A stretch of DNA of 22,790 nt, taken from NCBI GenBank assembly GCA_018816665.1, contig JAHIVM010000440.1:1-22790 (forward strand). Direction: 5' to 3'. This document shows, one piece after another, positions 16,187 to 22,790 of this stretch (within the stretch, counting starts at the first letter, position 1; each line of letters starts with the position of its first letter). Origin of the DNA: Candidatus Zixiibacteriota bacterium (GTDB lineage: Bacteria > Zixibacteria > MSB-5A5 > GN15 > FEB-12). The translations under genes and the position numbers were made by a program. The notes beneath the pieces are model-generated. The model ran no database searches. It was not told the origin of the DNA and saw nothing but the letters and a program-made list of their open reading frames with translations.

Positions 16187-16483
16187 TCAGATTTCCTTCG
16201 CCAGTTCAACCATCCGCTTGTACGGAATGGCGGTCCAGCTCTCGGCGACCAGCGCGCCGTGGGACCGGCTGATCATTGAGACCTTCGCCGCTGTTTCCTC
16301 GTCCGGCGCTTCATAGATGTCCATTGAATCGAAGCTTCCCAGCAGCGCATAATGCGCGACAAACTTGACTTCCGGGCATTTTTCATGCACCTGGTCCAGC
16401 CAGGCCGCGCCGATTTCGGCCCGATCCTTCATGTTGGCCGTCACCTCCGGTGACAGTTTGGTCATCAGGACAAACGTTTTCAC
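16187..16483 (-). CDS. GYD-domain protein
   Basis: 98 residues, starting with GTG at 16483-16481 and preceded by AGAGGTG, a good ribosome-binding site. The sequence begins KTFVLMTKLSPEV and continues with DQVHEKCPEVKFVAHYALLGSFDSMDIYEAPDEETAAKVS, which is the GYD family pattern (Pfam GYD; small ferredoxin-like alpha/beta fold). GYD proteins are common and uncharacterised, thought to be small oligomeric cytoplasmic proteins; no substrate can be named. The gene is transcribed opposite to its neighbours, converging on the DUF2884-like gene. It ends 94 nt from that gene. The 235-nt region 16484-16718 upstream contains a GC-rich hairpin and no further gene that I can support. Confidence 0.85.
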   Translation of the reverse strand: MKTFVLMTKLSPEVTANMKDRAEIGAAWLDQVHEKCPEVKFVAHYALLGSFDSMDIYEAPDEETAAKVSMISRSHGALVAESWTAIPYKRMVELAKEI

Positions 16484-16563
16484 GGCTTCACCTCTTTCTC
16501 AACAGCGTCTCACAACTCTGCCTCGCTCCTACGGGCGCAGACAAGACGCTCCCTGTATGACAA

Positions 16564-16579
16564 TGCCGGCGAGCCGGCA
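16564..16579. other. Perfect GC-rich hairpin between the GYD gene and tRNA-Sec
   Basis: TGCCGGC and GCCGGCA pair over 7 bp around GA (or 6 bp around a CGAG tetraloop). It is followed on the plus strand by GTTTATTTG, a moderately T-rich tract. It is 140 nt beyond the 3' end of tRNA-Sec on the minus strand, so it could end that transcript, but the T-rich flank is on the wrong side for this. Confidence 0.4.
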
Positions 16580-16718
16580 GTTTATTTGTCGCCGCCTAAA
16601 ATGGTGAACGTCGAAGATGCCGGATCGCATCACCCGCTAAACCAATGAGCAGGGATGTCGTGGGCCGGAAATCCGGCGGCCGGAAACATGATCGCCGCGG
16701 ATTTCGGACGCCGATAAT

Positions 16719-16815
16719 TGGCGGAAGGGGTGGGAATCGAACCCACCGGGGACAATATACTTGCCCCCCACACGGCTTTGAAGGCCGGGACCGCCACCAG
16801 ACGACATCCTCTTCC
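16719..16815 (-). tRNA. selC: tRNA-Sec (anticodon UCA)
   Basis: 97 nt with CCA encoded. Hallmarks: GGAAG start and discriminator G before CCA, 6-pair D stem with a 4-nt loop (TGGT), anticodon loop CTTCAAA with anticodon TCA, and a long variable arm of GGGGGCAA/TTGTCCCC (8 pairs, one G-T, loop GTATA). The T arm is GTGGG-TTCGATT-CCCAC. All fit selenocysteine tRNA; no other tRNA reads UGA with such an arm. Oddities: the 3' acceptor strand has 7 nt rather than the bacterial 8, so the 5' strand GGAAGAGG leaves an A at position 6 mismatched or bulged, and the outer anticodon-stem pair is C-T. The tRNA serves UGA decoding with SelA, SelB and SelD, none of which is in this window. Confidence 0.87.
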
Positions 16816-16821
16816 GCCCGG

Positions 16822-16850
16822 AATATATACAAAAGGCCTTCCTGACGCAA
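16822..16850 (-). promoter_or_regulatory. selC: Promoter of the tRNA-Sec gene
   Basis: On the minus strand, TTGCGT (16850-16845) and TATATT (16827-16822) are separated by 17 nt. The tRNA 5' end at 16815 is 6 nt after the -10, which is close for a tRNA promoter and implies almost no leader. Confidence 0.55.
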
Positions 16851-16917
16851 TTGACATGAGATTCTCAAGCAGTCGGTTTGTAATTGACGGCGGCGCGGCC
16901 ATGTATCACCATACGGC

Positions 16918-19005
16918 GTGCCAGAATTGAAGCTCACTTCTCCGCTGCAATATGTCAAAGGCGTCGGCCCCAAAAAGGCCGAGGCGCTGGCGGCTATGGG
17001 TATGAACACAGTCCGCGATCTGCTGGACTACTACCCGCGTCACTATCTCGACCGTACCAACGTAGTGGCGATCAATACGCTCCAGATTGACCAGATGGCG
17101 ACGATTGTCGGCGAGGTCAAAGCACACGGCGTGTTGCACGGACGAGGCAAACGCTACGAGGTGATTCTGGGCGATGCCTCCGGGCACATTGCGTTGCTCT
17201 GGTTCGGTGGCATCAGGTATTGGGAGAGACTGTTCAAAAAGGGCCAGGTGTTTGCCGCCACCGGGCGAGTATCGTATTTCCAGGGCATGCAAATCGTTCA
17301 CCCGGATCTTGAGCGTCTCGATCAGGACTCCGATCAGATGGTCCATGCGGGACGGATTATCCCGGTCTACCCGCAAACATCAGACCTCAACAAGGTGGGG
17401 CTGTCCAGCAAGGGACTGCGGTCGGTCACAACCTACATCTACGATCACCTGTCCGAAACCATTGTCGACCATCTCCCGGCCAAAGTGATCGCGAAGCATA
17501 GCCTGATCGATCTGGACACGGCAATTCGCAAAACCCACTACCCGGACAGTCGGGAGCAGATTGAGACGTGTCGGCGACGGTTGGCCTTTGATGAACTCCT
17601 GCGGCTGCAGAACCTGGTATTCCAGCATAAGGGATACAAGGAAGCGACCACCAAACAACATCGGTACCAGGCGCCCGACGATGTCTTTAAAGGCTTTGTT
17701 GCCGATCTGCCGTTTGCACTAACCTCAGCCCAGCAAAAAGTCACCGATGAAATTATCGCGGATCTGGGGCGGGACAAACCGATGTCGCGGCTGATGCACG
17801 GCGATGTGGGGTGTGGCAAAACAGTCGTGGCGGTTCTGGCTGCGCTGCATGCCGTTCGTAACAACCTGCAATGCGCGTTCATGGCACCAACCGAAATCCT
17901 GGCCGAACAGCATTATCGCAACTGGGGGGAACGTCTGGGCCGTGTCGGCGTGAAAGTGGCCCTGCTTACGGCAAGCATTCCCGCGGCCAGGCGCCGTCGT
18001 ATCGGAGAGCAGTGCGCTGCCGGCGAGGTTGACCTGGTGTTCGGCACTCACGCGTTGATCTACGACTACGTTTCCTTTGAGCGTCTCGGACTGGTAATTA
18101 TCGATGAGCAACATCGCTTTGGCGTCGACCAACGCGGCCGGCTGTACGCGAAGGGTGCCGACCCGGACCTCCTGGCTATGACCGCCACGCCAATACCGCG
18201 TACGCTGGCGCTCACACTCTACGGCGATCTGGATATTTCGACCATCGATGTTCTCCCGCCGGGCCGCCAGCCGGTTCGGACAGTCTGGCGCACAAGCGAT
18301 GTGCGCGACAAAGTGTTCGGCTACATCCGCGACGAGGTCCGCAAGGGCGGTCAGGCCTACGTCATTTATCCGCTGATTGAAAAATCCGAGCAAATGGAAC
18401 TGCAGAATGTCGAGGACGCTTTTGCACAGCACTCGGCCGGTCTGTTGAAGGACATTCGGGTGGCCATGGTTCACGGCCGGGTGAAGGCGAAGGAACGCGA
18501 TGACATACTGGATCGGTTTCGCGACGGTGAAATCGATGCTCTCCTGGCGACAACGGTTATCGAAGTGGGTATCGACAATCCCAACGCCACGCTGTTAGTG
18601 ATTGAGCATGCGGAGCGGTTTGGTCTGGCCCAGTTGCATCAATTGCGCGGTCGTGTGGGGCGGGGAAAGAAGAAATCCACCGTCGTTGCCCTGGCGCAAA
18701 CGCCGATATCTGAGATGGCCCGACAACGCCTGGATTATTTTGCTTCCACCACCGATGGTTTCGCGGTGGCGGAGGCCGATCTGCAGCTCCGGGGTCCCGG
18801 AGAGATATTCGGTGCCCGCCAATCCGGCTTGCCCGAGTTGCGAGTGGCCGATCTGTGGCGGGACCGGGATTACCTGGAAGCGACAAGGGATCTCCTGGAG
18901 AAACTGTTTGCCCGCGTGGATACGCTTGACTCGGGCGGAAAGAGGCTGTATTCCTACCTGCAGCAATCAATGAGAAATCACTACGTCAACCTCGGAGGCG
19001 GCTAG
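16918..19005 (+). CDS. recG: ATP-dependent DNA helicase RecG
   Basis: 695 residues, normal for RecG. The N-terminal wedge/OB-fold domain contains PLQYVKGVGPKKAEAL near residues 9-24. The two-part helicase core has Walker A GDVGCGKT at 295-302 and the DEQH box at 396-399, followed by TATPIPRTLALTLYGDLDIS. Later motifs TTVIEVGIDNPNAT and QLRGRVGRG (TRG/motif VI) precede the C-terminal LRGPGEIFGARQSG block. RecG drives branch migration and fork regression during repair of stalled replication forks. The start is GTG at 16918; the nearest upstream in-frame stop is at 16885-16887 and no ATG lies between, so GTG is the only plausible start. No strong ribosome-binding sequence is visible, so expression may be low. 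It is divergent from tRNA-Sec. Confidence 0.95.
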   Translation: MPELKLTSPLQYVKGVGPKKAEALAAMGMNTVRDLLDYYPRHYLDRTNVVAINTLQIDQMATIVGEVKAHGVLHGRGKRYEVILGDASGHIALLWFGGIRYWERLFKKGQVFAATGRVSYFQGMQIVHPDLERLDQDSDQMVHAGRIIPVYPQTSDLNKVGLSSKGLRSVTTYIYDHLSETIVDHLPAKVIAKHSLIDLDTAIRKTHYPDSREQIETCRRRLAFDELLRLQNLVFQHKGYKEATTKQHRYQAPDDVFKGFVADLPFALTSAQQKVTDEIIADLGRDKPMSRLMHGDVGCGKTVVAVLAALHAVRNNLQCAFMAPTEILAEQHYRNWGERLGRVGVKVALLTASIPAARRRRIGEQCAAGEVDLVFGTHALIYDYVSFERLGLVIIDEQHRFGVDQRGRLYAKGADPDLLAMTATPIPRTLALTLYGDLDISTIDVLPPGRQPVRTVWRTSDVRDKVFGYIRDEVRKGGQAYVIYPLIEKSEQMELQNVEDAFAQHSAGLLKDIRVAMVHGRVKAKERDDILDRFRDGEIDALLATTVIEVGIDNPNATLLVIEHAERFGLAQLHQLRGRVGRGKKKSTVVALAQTPISEMARQRLDYFASTTDGFAVAEADLQLRGPGEIFGARQSGLPELRVADLWRDRDYLEATRDLLEKLFARVDTLDSGGKRLYSYLQQSMRNHYVNLGGG

Positions 19006-19046
19006 GCAGCCGGGGACCTGCGTAACGTTTTGTATCGGGAGATGAT

Positions 19047-19367
19047 ATGAGTGACCAGTCGGCAGAATACGATGTGCCGTTTTATCAGTTGATTATTTCG
19101 CTGCAGACGTCGGCCAATCAACAAATGGGAAAGGTGCCCAATCCGTTCACCGGTAAAACCCAGCTGAATCTGGAAATGGCCAGAACAACTATCGATATGA
19201 TGGAAATGCTGAAGCGCAAAACGCAGGGCAATCTGACCGACGACGAAAACAAACTGATGGATGCGTATTTGTATCAGCTTCGGATGAACTACCTCGAGGT
19301 GTCGCAGGCGAAGGGGGAAGCCGATACAACAACCGGGAGTGCAACGCCCGAGACTGATAAGAACTAA
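19047..19367 (+). CDS. DUF1844 protein
   Basis: 106 residues, soluble and acidic. The block FYQLIISLQTSANQQMG…PFTGKTQLNLEMARTTIDMMEMLKRKTQGNLTDDENKLMD…LYQLRMNYLE is the DUF1844 pattern, with its IDMMEMLK.KT.GNL core. It has a GGGAG ribosome-binding site before ATG 19047. The function is unknown. Genes of this family are commonly short and located next to DNA-repair or envelope genes, but this does not tell the role. It lies 41 nt after recG and is likely cotranscribed. The last about 15 residues are low-complexity and not conserved. Confidence 0.85.
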   Translation: MSDQSAEYDVPFYQLIISLQTSANQQMGKVPNPFTGKTQLNLEMARTTIDMMEMLKRKTQGNLTDDENKLMDAYLYQLRMNYLEVSQAKGEADTTTGSATPETDKN

Positions 19368-19507
19368 TCCGGTATTCTCGGCGGTAACTGCCACGATTCG
19401 ACCCTTTTGGTGTATAAACTGTGGATCCGTACGCACATCGAAGGTGTTATCGAATTTGAGCGTGGCTGCTGAGACAATACCTGCGAGCAACTGAAGAAAA
19501 CAGCGAC

Positions 19508-20455
19508 ATGGCTGAAAAACAATCGCCTAGACCCGACCTGCCGATAGCGTCTCTGTTGGATGCATTCGGGACAAATCTGGAATTTTCTCGCGATCTGGCC
19601 CAGTTTACGAGTTTTCGAACCGGGGGAAGAGCCCGTCTGTTTGTATCCACCGAAACGGCGCGCGAGGCTATTCGGGCCATCAAGGCCGCCAGACGACTGG
19701 ATATACCCTATTTTGTCATGGGCGGCGGCTCCAATCTGCTTGTTTCTGACGATGGTTTTGACGGCCTGGTGATCAAGGCGAGTTTTCGAGGCCTGAAATT
19801 GCACGGCAAAACAGTCATTGAGGCCGGAGCCGGGGAAGACCTGGCCGATTTGGTCGATTTTGCCACCTCCAACTCGCTGACCGGCCTTGAGTTTGCCGCC
19901 GGCATATGGGGCGGTGTGGGCGGTGCCATCTATGGCAATGCCGGCGCTTTCGGCGGCGATGTCGGCTCGATAGTGACTCAAATCACCTTTATTGACAACG
20001 ACTTATCTATCCGTCGGGAAGGACCGGAATACGGCCGATTTGCTTACCGGGACTCCCGGTTCAAAACCACTCACGAGATAATAGTCGGTGCCCGCTTTCA
20101 ACTCCAGAAGGGCGATCAGACGAAGATCCAGGCCCGGGTAGATGAGATCCTCGAGTTGCGCCGCACCAAACACCCCGAGGATTTGCCCTCGGCGGGATGC
20201 TTTTTCAAAAACATCCCTGATCCCACCCAGGAACACGGCAAACTGGCCGCCGGCAGGCTCCTGGAAGAAGTGGGCGCCAAAGAAATGCACATCGGGGGAG
20301 CGAAAGTATTTGAAAAACACGCCAATATTATAGTAAATTCGGGTGGCGCTACCTCGAAGGATATTCGAAAGCTCGCCGATACCTTGAAAGAGAAGGTATT
20401 CGAAAGATTTGGCATCCGTTTGCAGGAAGAAGTCCAGCAACTGGGTGACATTTGA
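19508..20455 (+). CDS. murB: UDP-N-acetylenolpyruvoylglucosamine reductase MurB
   Basis: 315 residues. FAD-domain motifs: FTSFRTGGRARLFV near 36-49 and MGGGSNLLVSDDGFDGLVIK near 73-92. The catalytic domain has FAAGIWGGVGGAIYGNAGAFGGDVGS near 136-160 and YRDSRFK near 179. C-terminal segment: PSAGCFFKN (Cys231) and EKHANIIVN (Glu of the active site). MurB reduces enolpyruvyl-UDP-GlcNAc with NADPH in cytoplasmic peptidoglycan precursor synthesis. The length and the YRxS and SAG.FFKN blocks indicate a type II MurB. Two departures from the usual sequence are Cys instead of Ser at the general-acid position and Trp instead of Pro in the AGI(P)G motif. The ribosome-binding site before ATG 19508 is weak. 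The 140-nt gap before it holds a TATAAA at 19413-19418 but no matching -35. Confidence 0.95.
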   Translation: MAEKQSPRPDLPIASLLDAFGTNLEFSRDLAQFTSFRTGGRARLFVSTETAREAIRAIKAARRLDIPYFVMGGGSNLLVSDDGFDGLVIKASFRGLKLHGKTVIEAGAGEDLADLVDFATSNSLTGLEFAAGIWGGVGGAIYGNAGAFGGDVGSIVTQITFIDNDLSIRREGPEYGRFAYRDSRFKTTHEIIVGARFQLQKGDQTKIQARVDEILELRRTKHPEDLPSAGCFFKNIPDPTQEHGKLAAGRLLEEVGAKEMHIGGAKVFEKHANIIVNSGGATSKDIRKLADTLKEKVFERFGIRLQEEVQQLGDI

Positions 20456-20525
20456 CCCCCTGCCGGAGGAAAGAATATCGAGCAGTCTCTATCGAAGTGG
20501 AATTGACATTATACCATATTCATTC

Positions 20526-22790
20526 GTGGGTGATTTGACTGCCAGGTTGTATTCTCTCCTGTTGGCTCTACTCGCCGTCTTTGGCGTGTGTGCCGGTGCC
20601 GATGCCTCGGGCGTAGGCTTTCAGGCGACATTCTCTCCCGACCCGGAGCGACCGGAACGGGTGGTTTCTTCATATGCCGCGTTCTCCGATGAGTTTTCGG
20701 CGGCCCTCTATCCCCGCACCCAGCCGACCCTGCACCGGTCGATGATTTTTGATCCCACGCTGGAAGATGCCAGTTTCGAGAGCAACTCCCTTACCTTTAA
20801 TACGAAATTCCATCGCGACAAAGCCCTTGTGCCGGTGTCTGTGGATGCCCATGAGTACCTGGCGTATAGTGCCGCCCAGTCGGAGCAGAGCACCTACCGA
20901 TCTTTGTTCAAAGGGTCGCTGATGGCGGCTCAGCGGGACGGTCGCCGCCAGGGAGTATCGATCGGTGTGGATCTGCCTAAGCGGTTTGATCGCATGTTTG
21001 GCGAGGGCGGCGCCAACCTGCGAGTGTCCGGGTATCGACGTATTACGTTTTCAGGAACGTCGCAATGGAGCGATCAGGTCAACACGATCGGAAATCAGCA
21101 AAGCAAGTTTCCATCGTTGAGCATGGAGCAGATCTCGCGATTTGATATCACCGGTACCATCGGCTCCAAAATTTCGGTCAAGGTCTCGCAGGATAACCAG
21201 ACCGATATTCCCCTGGCCAACCGTTTGTTGATTCGCTACAAAGGCGATGACGATGACGTCCTTAAAGTCATCGAAGCGGGCAACACCACACTCAGTATTC
21301 CCAACACCCGATTTGTGGGCTACTCGGCTCGGATTCAGGGACTGTTCGGACTCAAGGCCGAGGCCCAGTTGGGTAATCTCCGGCTGGTAGCCATAGCCTC
21401 GCAGGAGAAGGGGTCTTCGGAAAGCGCCACGGTGTCATCCGGGGGAGCGGGCGGCAAGCAGTACATTCGCGACAACCAGTACCTGGAAGGCCGTATTTTT
21501 GATCTAGGTCGGCCCGACGATTTCCGAGATGGCGACAAGGTCATTGATATTCAGGTATTTGAGCTGGAAGAGACCCGGGACAGTCTTGTCCAGGCACGAA
21601 CGGCCTTCCTGCACTATGATCCCTTGAACAGGGATCTGTTTCCCGATCAGACCGACTCCATCCTGGTGCGCGAGCTCGACGGCAATGATTTTGAACTCTA
21701 CGATGTTCCCAATGCCGGTGACAGTCTCAGCGAATGGGCCATTTACTTCAGGACAACACGACGGAAGGCGCTGGGTGTGTACTTCAGGATTGCGCGCACC
21801 GGCGCCGATACGGTCGAAGTCGGTGAGATCGGGGAGACGATACTCCACCTGAAGTCGCTGCGCGCGAAGGAATACCTGCCGGGACACAAAACCTGGGACC
21901 TCATGTGGCGCAACGTATATCGGATTCCCGCCGCTGACGAAGTCAAGGACCTGAACCTGAAGGTGTTTAATGGCCTGACCAATCGCGAGGGGACAACCTC
22001 TTCGGTGGATATCCTTGAGGTCGATGGAACCTCCAGAACGTACCTCGAAGTATTCGGTTTGGACACGGAGAACAACAACACTCCGGAGGTGAAAACTCCC
22101 GATGGCGTTCTGGACAAGAACTACGACATCTGGCATCCGGAGTGGCAGGTGCTCATTTTCCCGGACCGCAAGCCGTTTATCAAAGAGGTCCTTGGCAGTG
22201 AAACGGTCCCCAATCTATACGACTACTCCAGCCCTCAGGACAAGGTTGACAAGTCCAAGTACTATATCGAAGTGTCCGGCAGAACCAGCAGTGAGACGAT
22301 TCAACTCGGGCGAGCGAACATCATCGAGGGGTCCGAGCGAGTAACCTTGAACGGCCGCATCCTGCAAAAGGATGTCGACTATACCATTCAATATGACTTC
22401 GGACAGGTCAAGATCCTGGATGCGGATGCCAATGATCCCAATGCCGATGTCAAAGTTGAATTCGAGTATGCCCCGTTCCTGTCGCTGCAGAAAAAGACTC
22501 TCTTTGGCGGCCGCGCCGAATACGAATTCAGCAAAGACTTCAAACTCGGTACTACGGTGCTGTACAAGTCGGACAAAGCCCAGGACCGCAAACCCAGGGT
22601 GGGGCAGGAGACGGCCAAGTCACTGGTCACCGATTTCGACTTCAGTCTTCGCATGTACCCGGACTTTATTACCAAGGCGGTAGATGCGCTTCCCCTTGTC
22701 AGCACGGAAGCCAAATCCTCGATTCAGATCGCCGGTGAAATCGCACAGTCGCGTCCCAATCCGAATATTGACGGGGTCGCGTATATCGAC
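20526..22790 (+). CDS. sprA: SprA-like type IX secretion outer membrane translocon protein, 3'-truncated by window edge
   Basis: 755 codons without a stop to the end of the window. The start is uncertain: no ATG is in frame, and GTG at 20526 or TTG at 20535 or 20547 are possible. A signal peptide follows (RLYSLLLALLAVFGVCAGADA). SprA blocks are visible in order: FPSLSMEQISRFDITGTIG, then KGDDDDVLKVIEAG, then LFGLKAEAQLGNLRLVAIASQ near residues 240-300, later TWDLMWRNVYRIP, the PDGVLDKNYDIWHP…LIFPDRKPF block, and VSGRTSSETIQLGRANIIEG with DVDYTIQYDFGQVKI. Bacteroidetes SprA is about 2,400 residues and forms the giant barrel through which T9SS clients cross the outer membrane. A full gene would therefore run several more kb beyond the window. 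The family match is strong; the name in this organism is an inference. Confidence 0.82.
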   Translation, partial: MGDLTARLYSLLLALLAVFGVCAGADASGVGFQATFSPDPERPERVVSSYAAFSDEFSAALYPRTQPTLHRSMIFDPTLEDASFESNSLTFNTKFHRDKALVPVSVDAHEYLAYSAAQSEQSTYRSLFKGSLMAAQRDGRRQGVSIGVDLPKRFDRMFGEGGANLRVSGYRRITFSGTSQWSDQVNTIGNQQSKFPSLSMEQISRFDITGTIGSKISVKVSQDNQTDIPLANRLLIRYKGDDDDVLKVIEAGNTTLSIPNTRFVGYSARIQGLFGLKAEAQLGNLRLVAIASQEKGSSESATVSSGGAGGKQYIRDNQYLEGRIFDLGRPDDFRDGDKVIDIQVFELEETRDSLVQARTAFLHYDPLNRDLFPDQTDSILVRELDGNDFELYDVPNAGDSLSEWAIYFRTTRRKALGVYFRIARTGADTVEVGEIGETILHLKSLRAKEYLPGHKTWDLMWRNVYRIPAADEVKDLNLKVFNGLTNREGTTSSVDILEVDGTSRTYLEVFGLDTENNNTPEVKTPDGVLDKNYDIWHPEWQVLIFPDRKPFIKEVLGSETVPNLYDYSSPQDKVDKSKYYIEVSGRTSSETIQLGRANIIEGSERVTLNGRILQKDVDYTIQYDFGQVKILDADANDPNADVKVEFEYAPFLSLQKKTLFGGRAEYEFSKDFKLGTTVLYKSDKAQDRKPRVGQETAKSLVTDFDFSLRMYPDFITKAVDALPLVSTEAKSSIQIAGEIAQSRPNPNIDGVAYID

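Noticed and set aside
16645..16845. Short plus-strand open frames over the tRNA-Sec region.
   Set aside because: They cover the tRNA gene and its promoter, show no family motif, and have no ribosome-binding sequence.
16851..16856. TTGACA on the plus strand upstream of recG.
   Set aside because: No acceptable -10 is found 16-18 nt downstream; the best AT-rich hexamer (16879-16884) is 22 nt away.
20503..20508. TTGACA in the gap before the SprA-like gene.
   Set aside because: At 16-18 nt the sequence is G-rich (GTGGGT region) and not -10-like, and the AT-rich TATACCATATT is too close. The gene may be cotranscribed with murB.
1..22790. Mobile elements, CRISPR arrays, integrase or att-site repeats, including around tRNA-Sec.
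   Set aside because: No transposase or integrase motifs, no regularly spaced repeats, and no repeated tRNA 3' end were seen; gene content and base composition look uniform.

Overview
This 22.8-kb stretch of bacterial chromosome is gene-dense and moderately GC-rich, and it reads as ordinary backbone DNA. I see no insertion sequence, prophage, integrase or CRISPR array. Gene content points to a Gram-negative (diderm) member of the FCB supergroup or a neighbouring candidate phylum. The indicators are a Bat operon tail (batD/batE), a TolC-dependent RND pump, bacillithiol synthesis genes (bshC, bshA, bshB1), the beginning of a SprA-like type IX secretion translocon gene, and a selenocysteine tRNA gene. 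Zixibacteria or a related lineage is my guess; the sequence does not prove it. All assignments come from reading motifs, without any database search.

Layout. 1-2321: the 3' part of batD and a complete batE-like gene, the end of a Bat operon. 2354-4423: a well-formed sigma70-type promoter followed by two overlapping genes, an LPG_synthase_TM-family membrane protein and a CorA magnesium transporter. 4526-14322: a probable seven-gene operon that begins with a promoter and a 25-bp near-perfect palindrome. Its order is tetR, tolC-type outer membrane factor, lipoprotein membrane-fusion protein, RND transporter, bshC, bshA, bshB1. Six of the seven gene junctions are overlapping, abutting or within about 15 nt, so the drug pump and the complete thiol-synthesis pathway appear to be one transcription unit. 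14417-16092: a cation diffusion facilitator and a secreted DUF2884/YggN-like coiled-coil protein. 16093-16186: a convergent intergenic region with strong stem-loops. 16187-16483 (minus): a GYD-domain protein. 16719-16850 (minus): a tRNA-Sec(UCA) gene with its own promoter and an odd acceptor stem. 16918-20455: recG, a DUF1844 protein and murB. 20526 to the end: the first 755 codons of a SprA-like gene that continues out of the window.

How the genes may work together. The TetR-family repressor probably binds the palindrome in front of its own gene and so controls both export (TolC/MFP/RND) and bacillithiol production. That would be a combined detoxification unit in which a low-molecular-weight thiol traps electrophiles, metals or oxidants and the pump exports the toxicant or its adduct. 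This link is inferred from gene order only. The CDF transporter and CorA add divalent-metal handling. RecG, MurB and the DUF1844 protein are housekeeping genes. The SprA-like protein marks an outer membrane with a type IX-like export channel.
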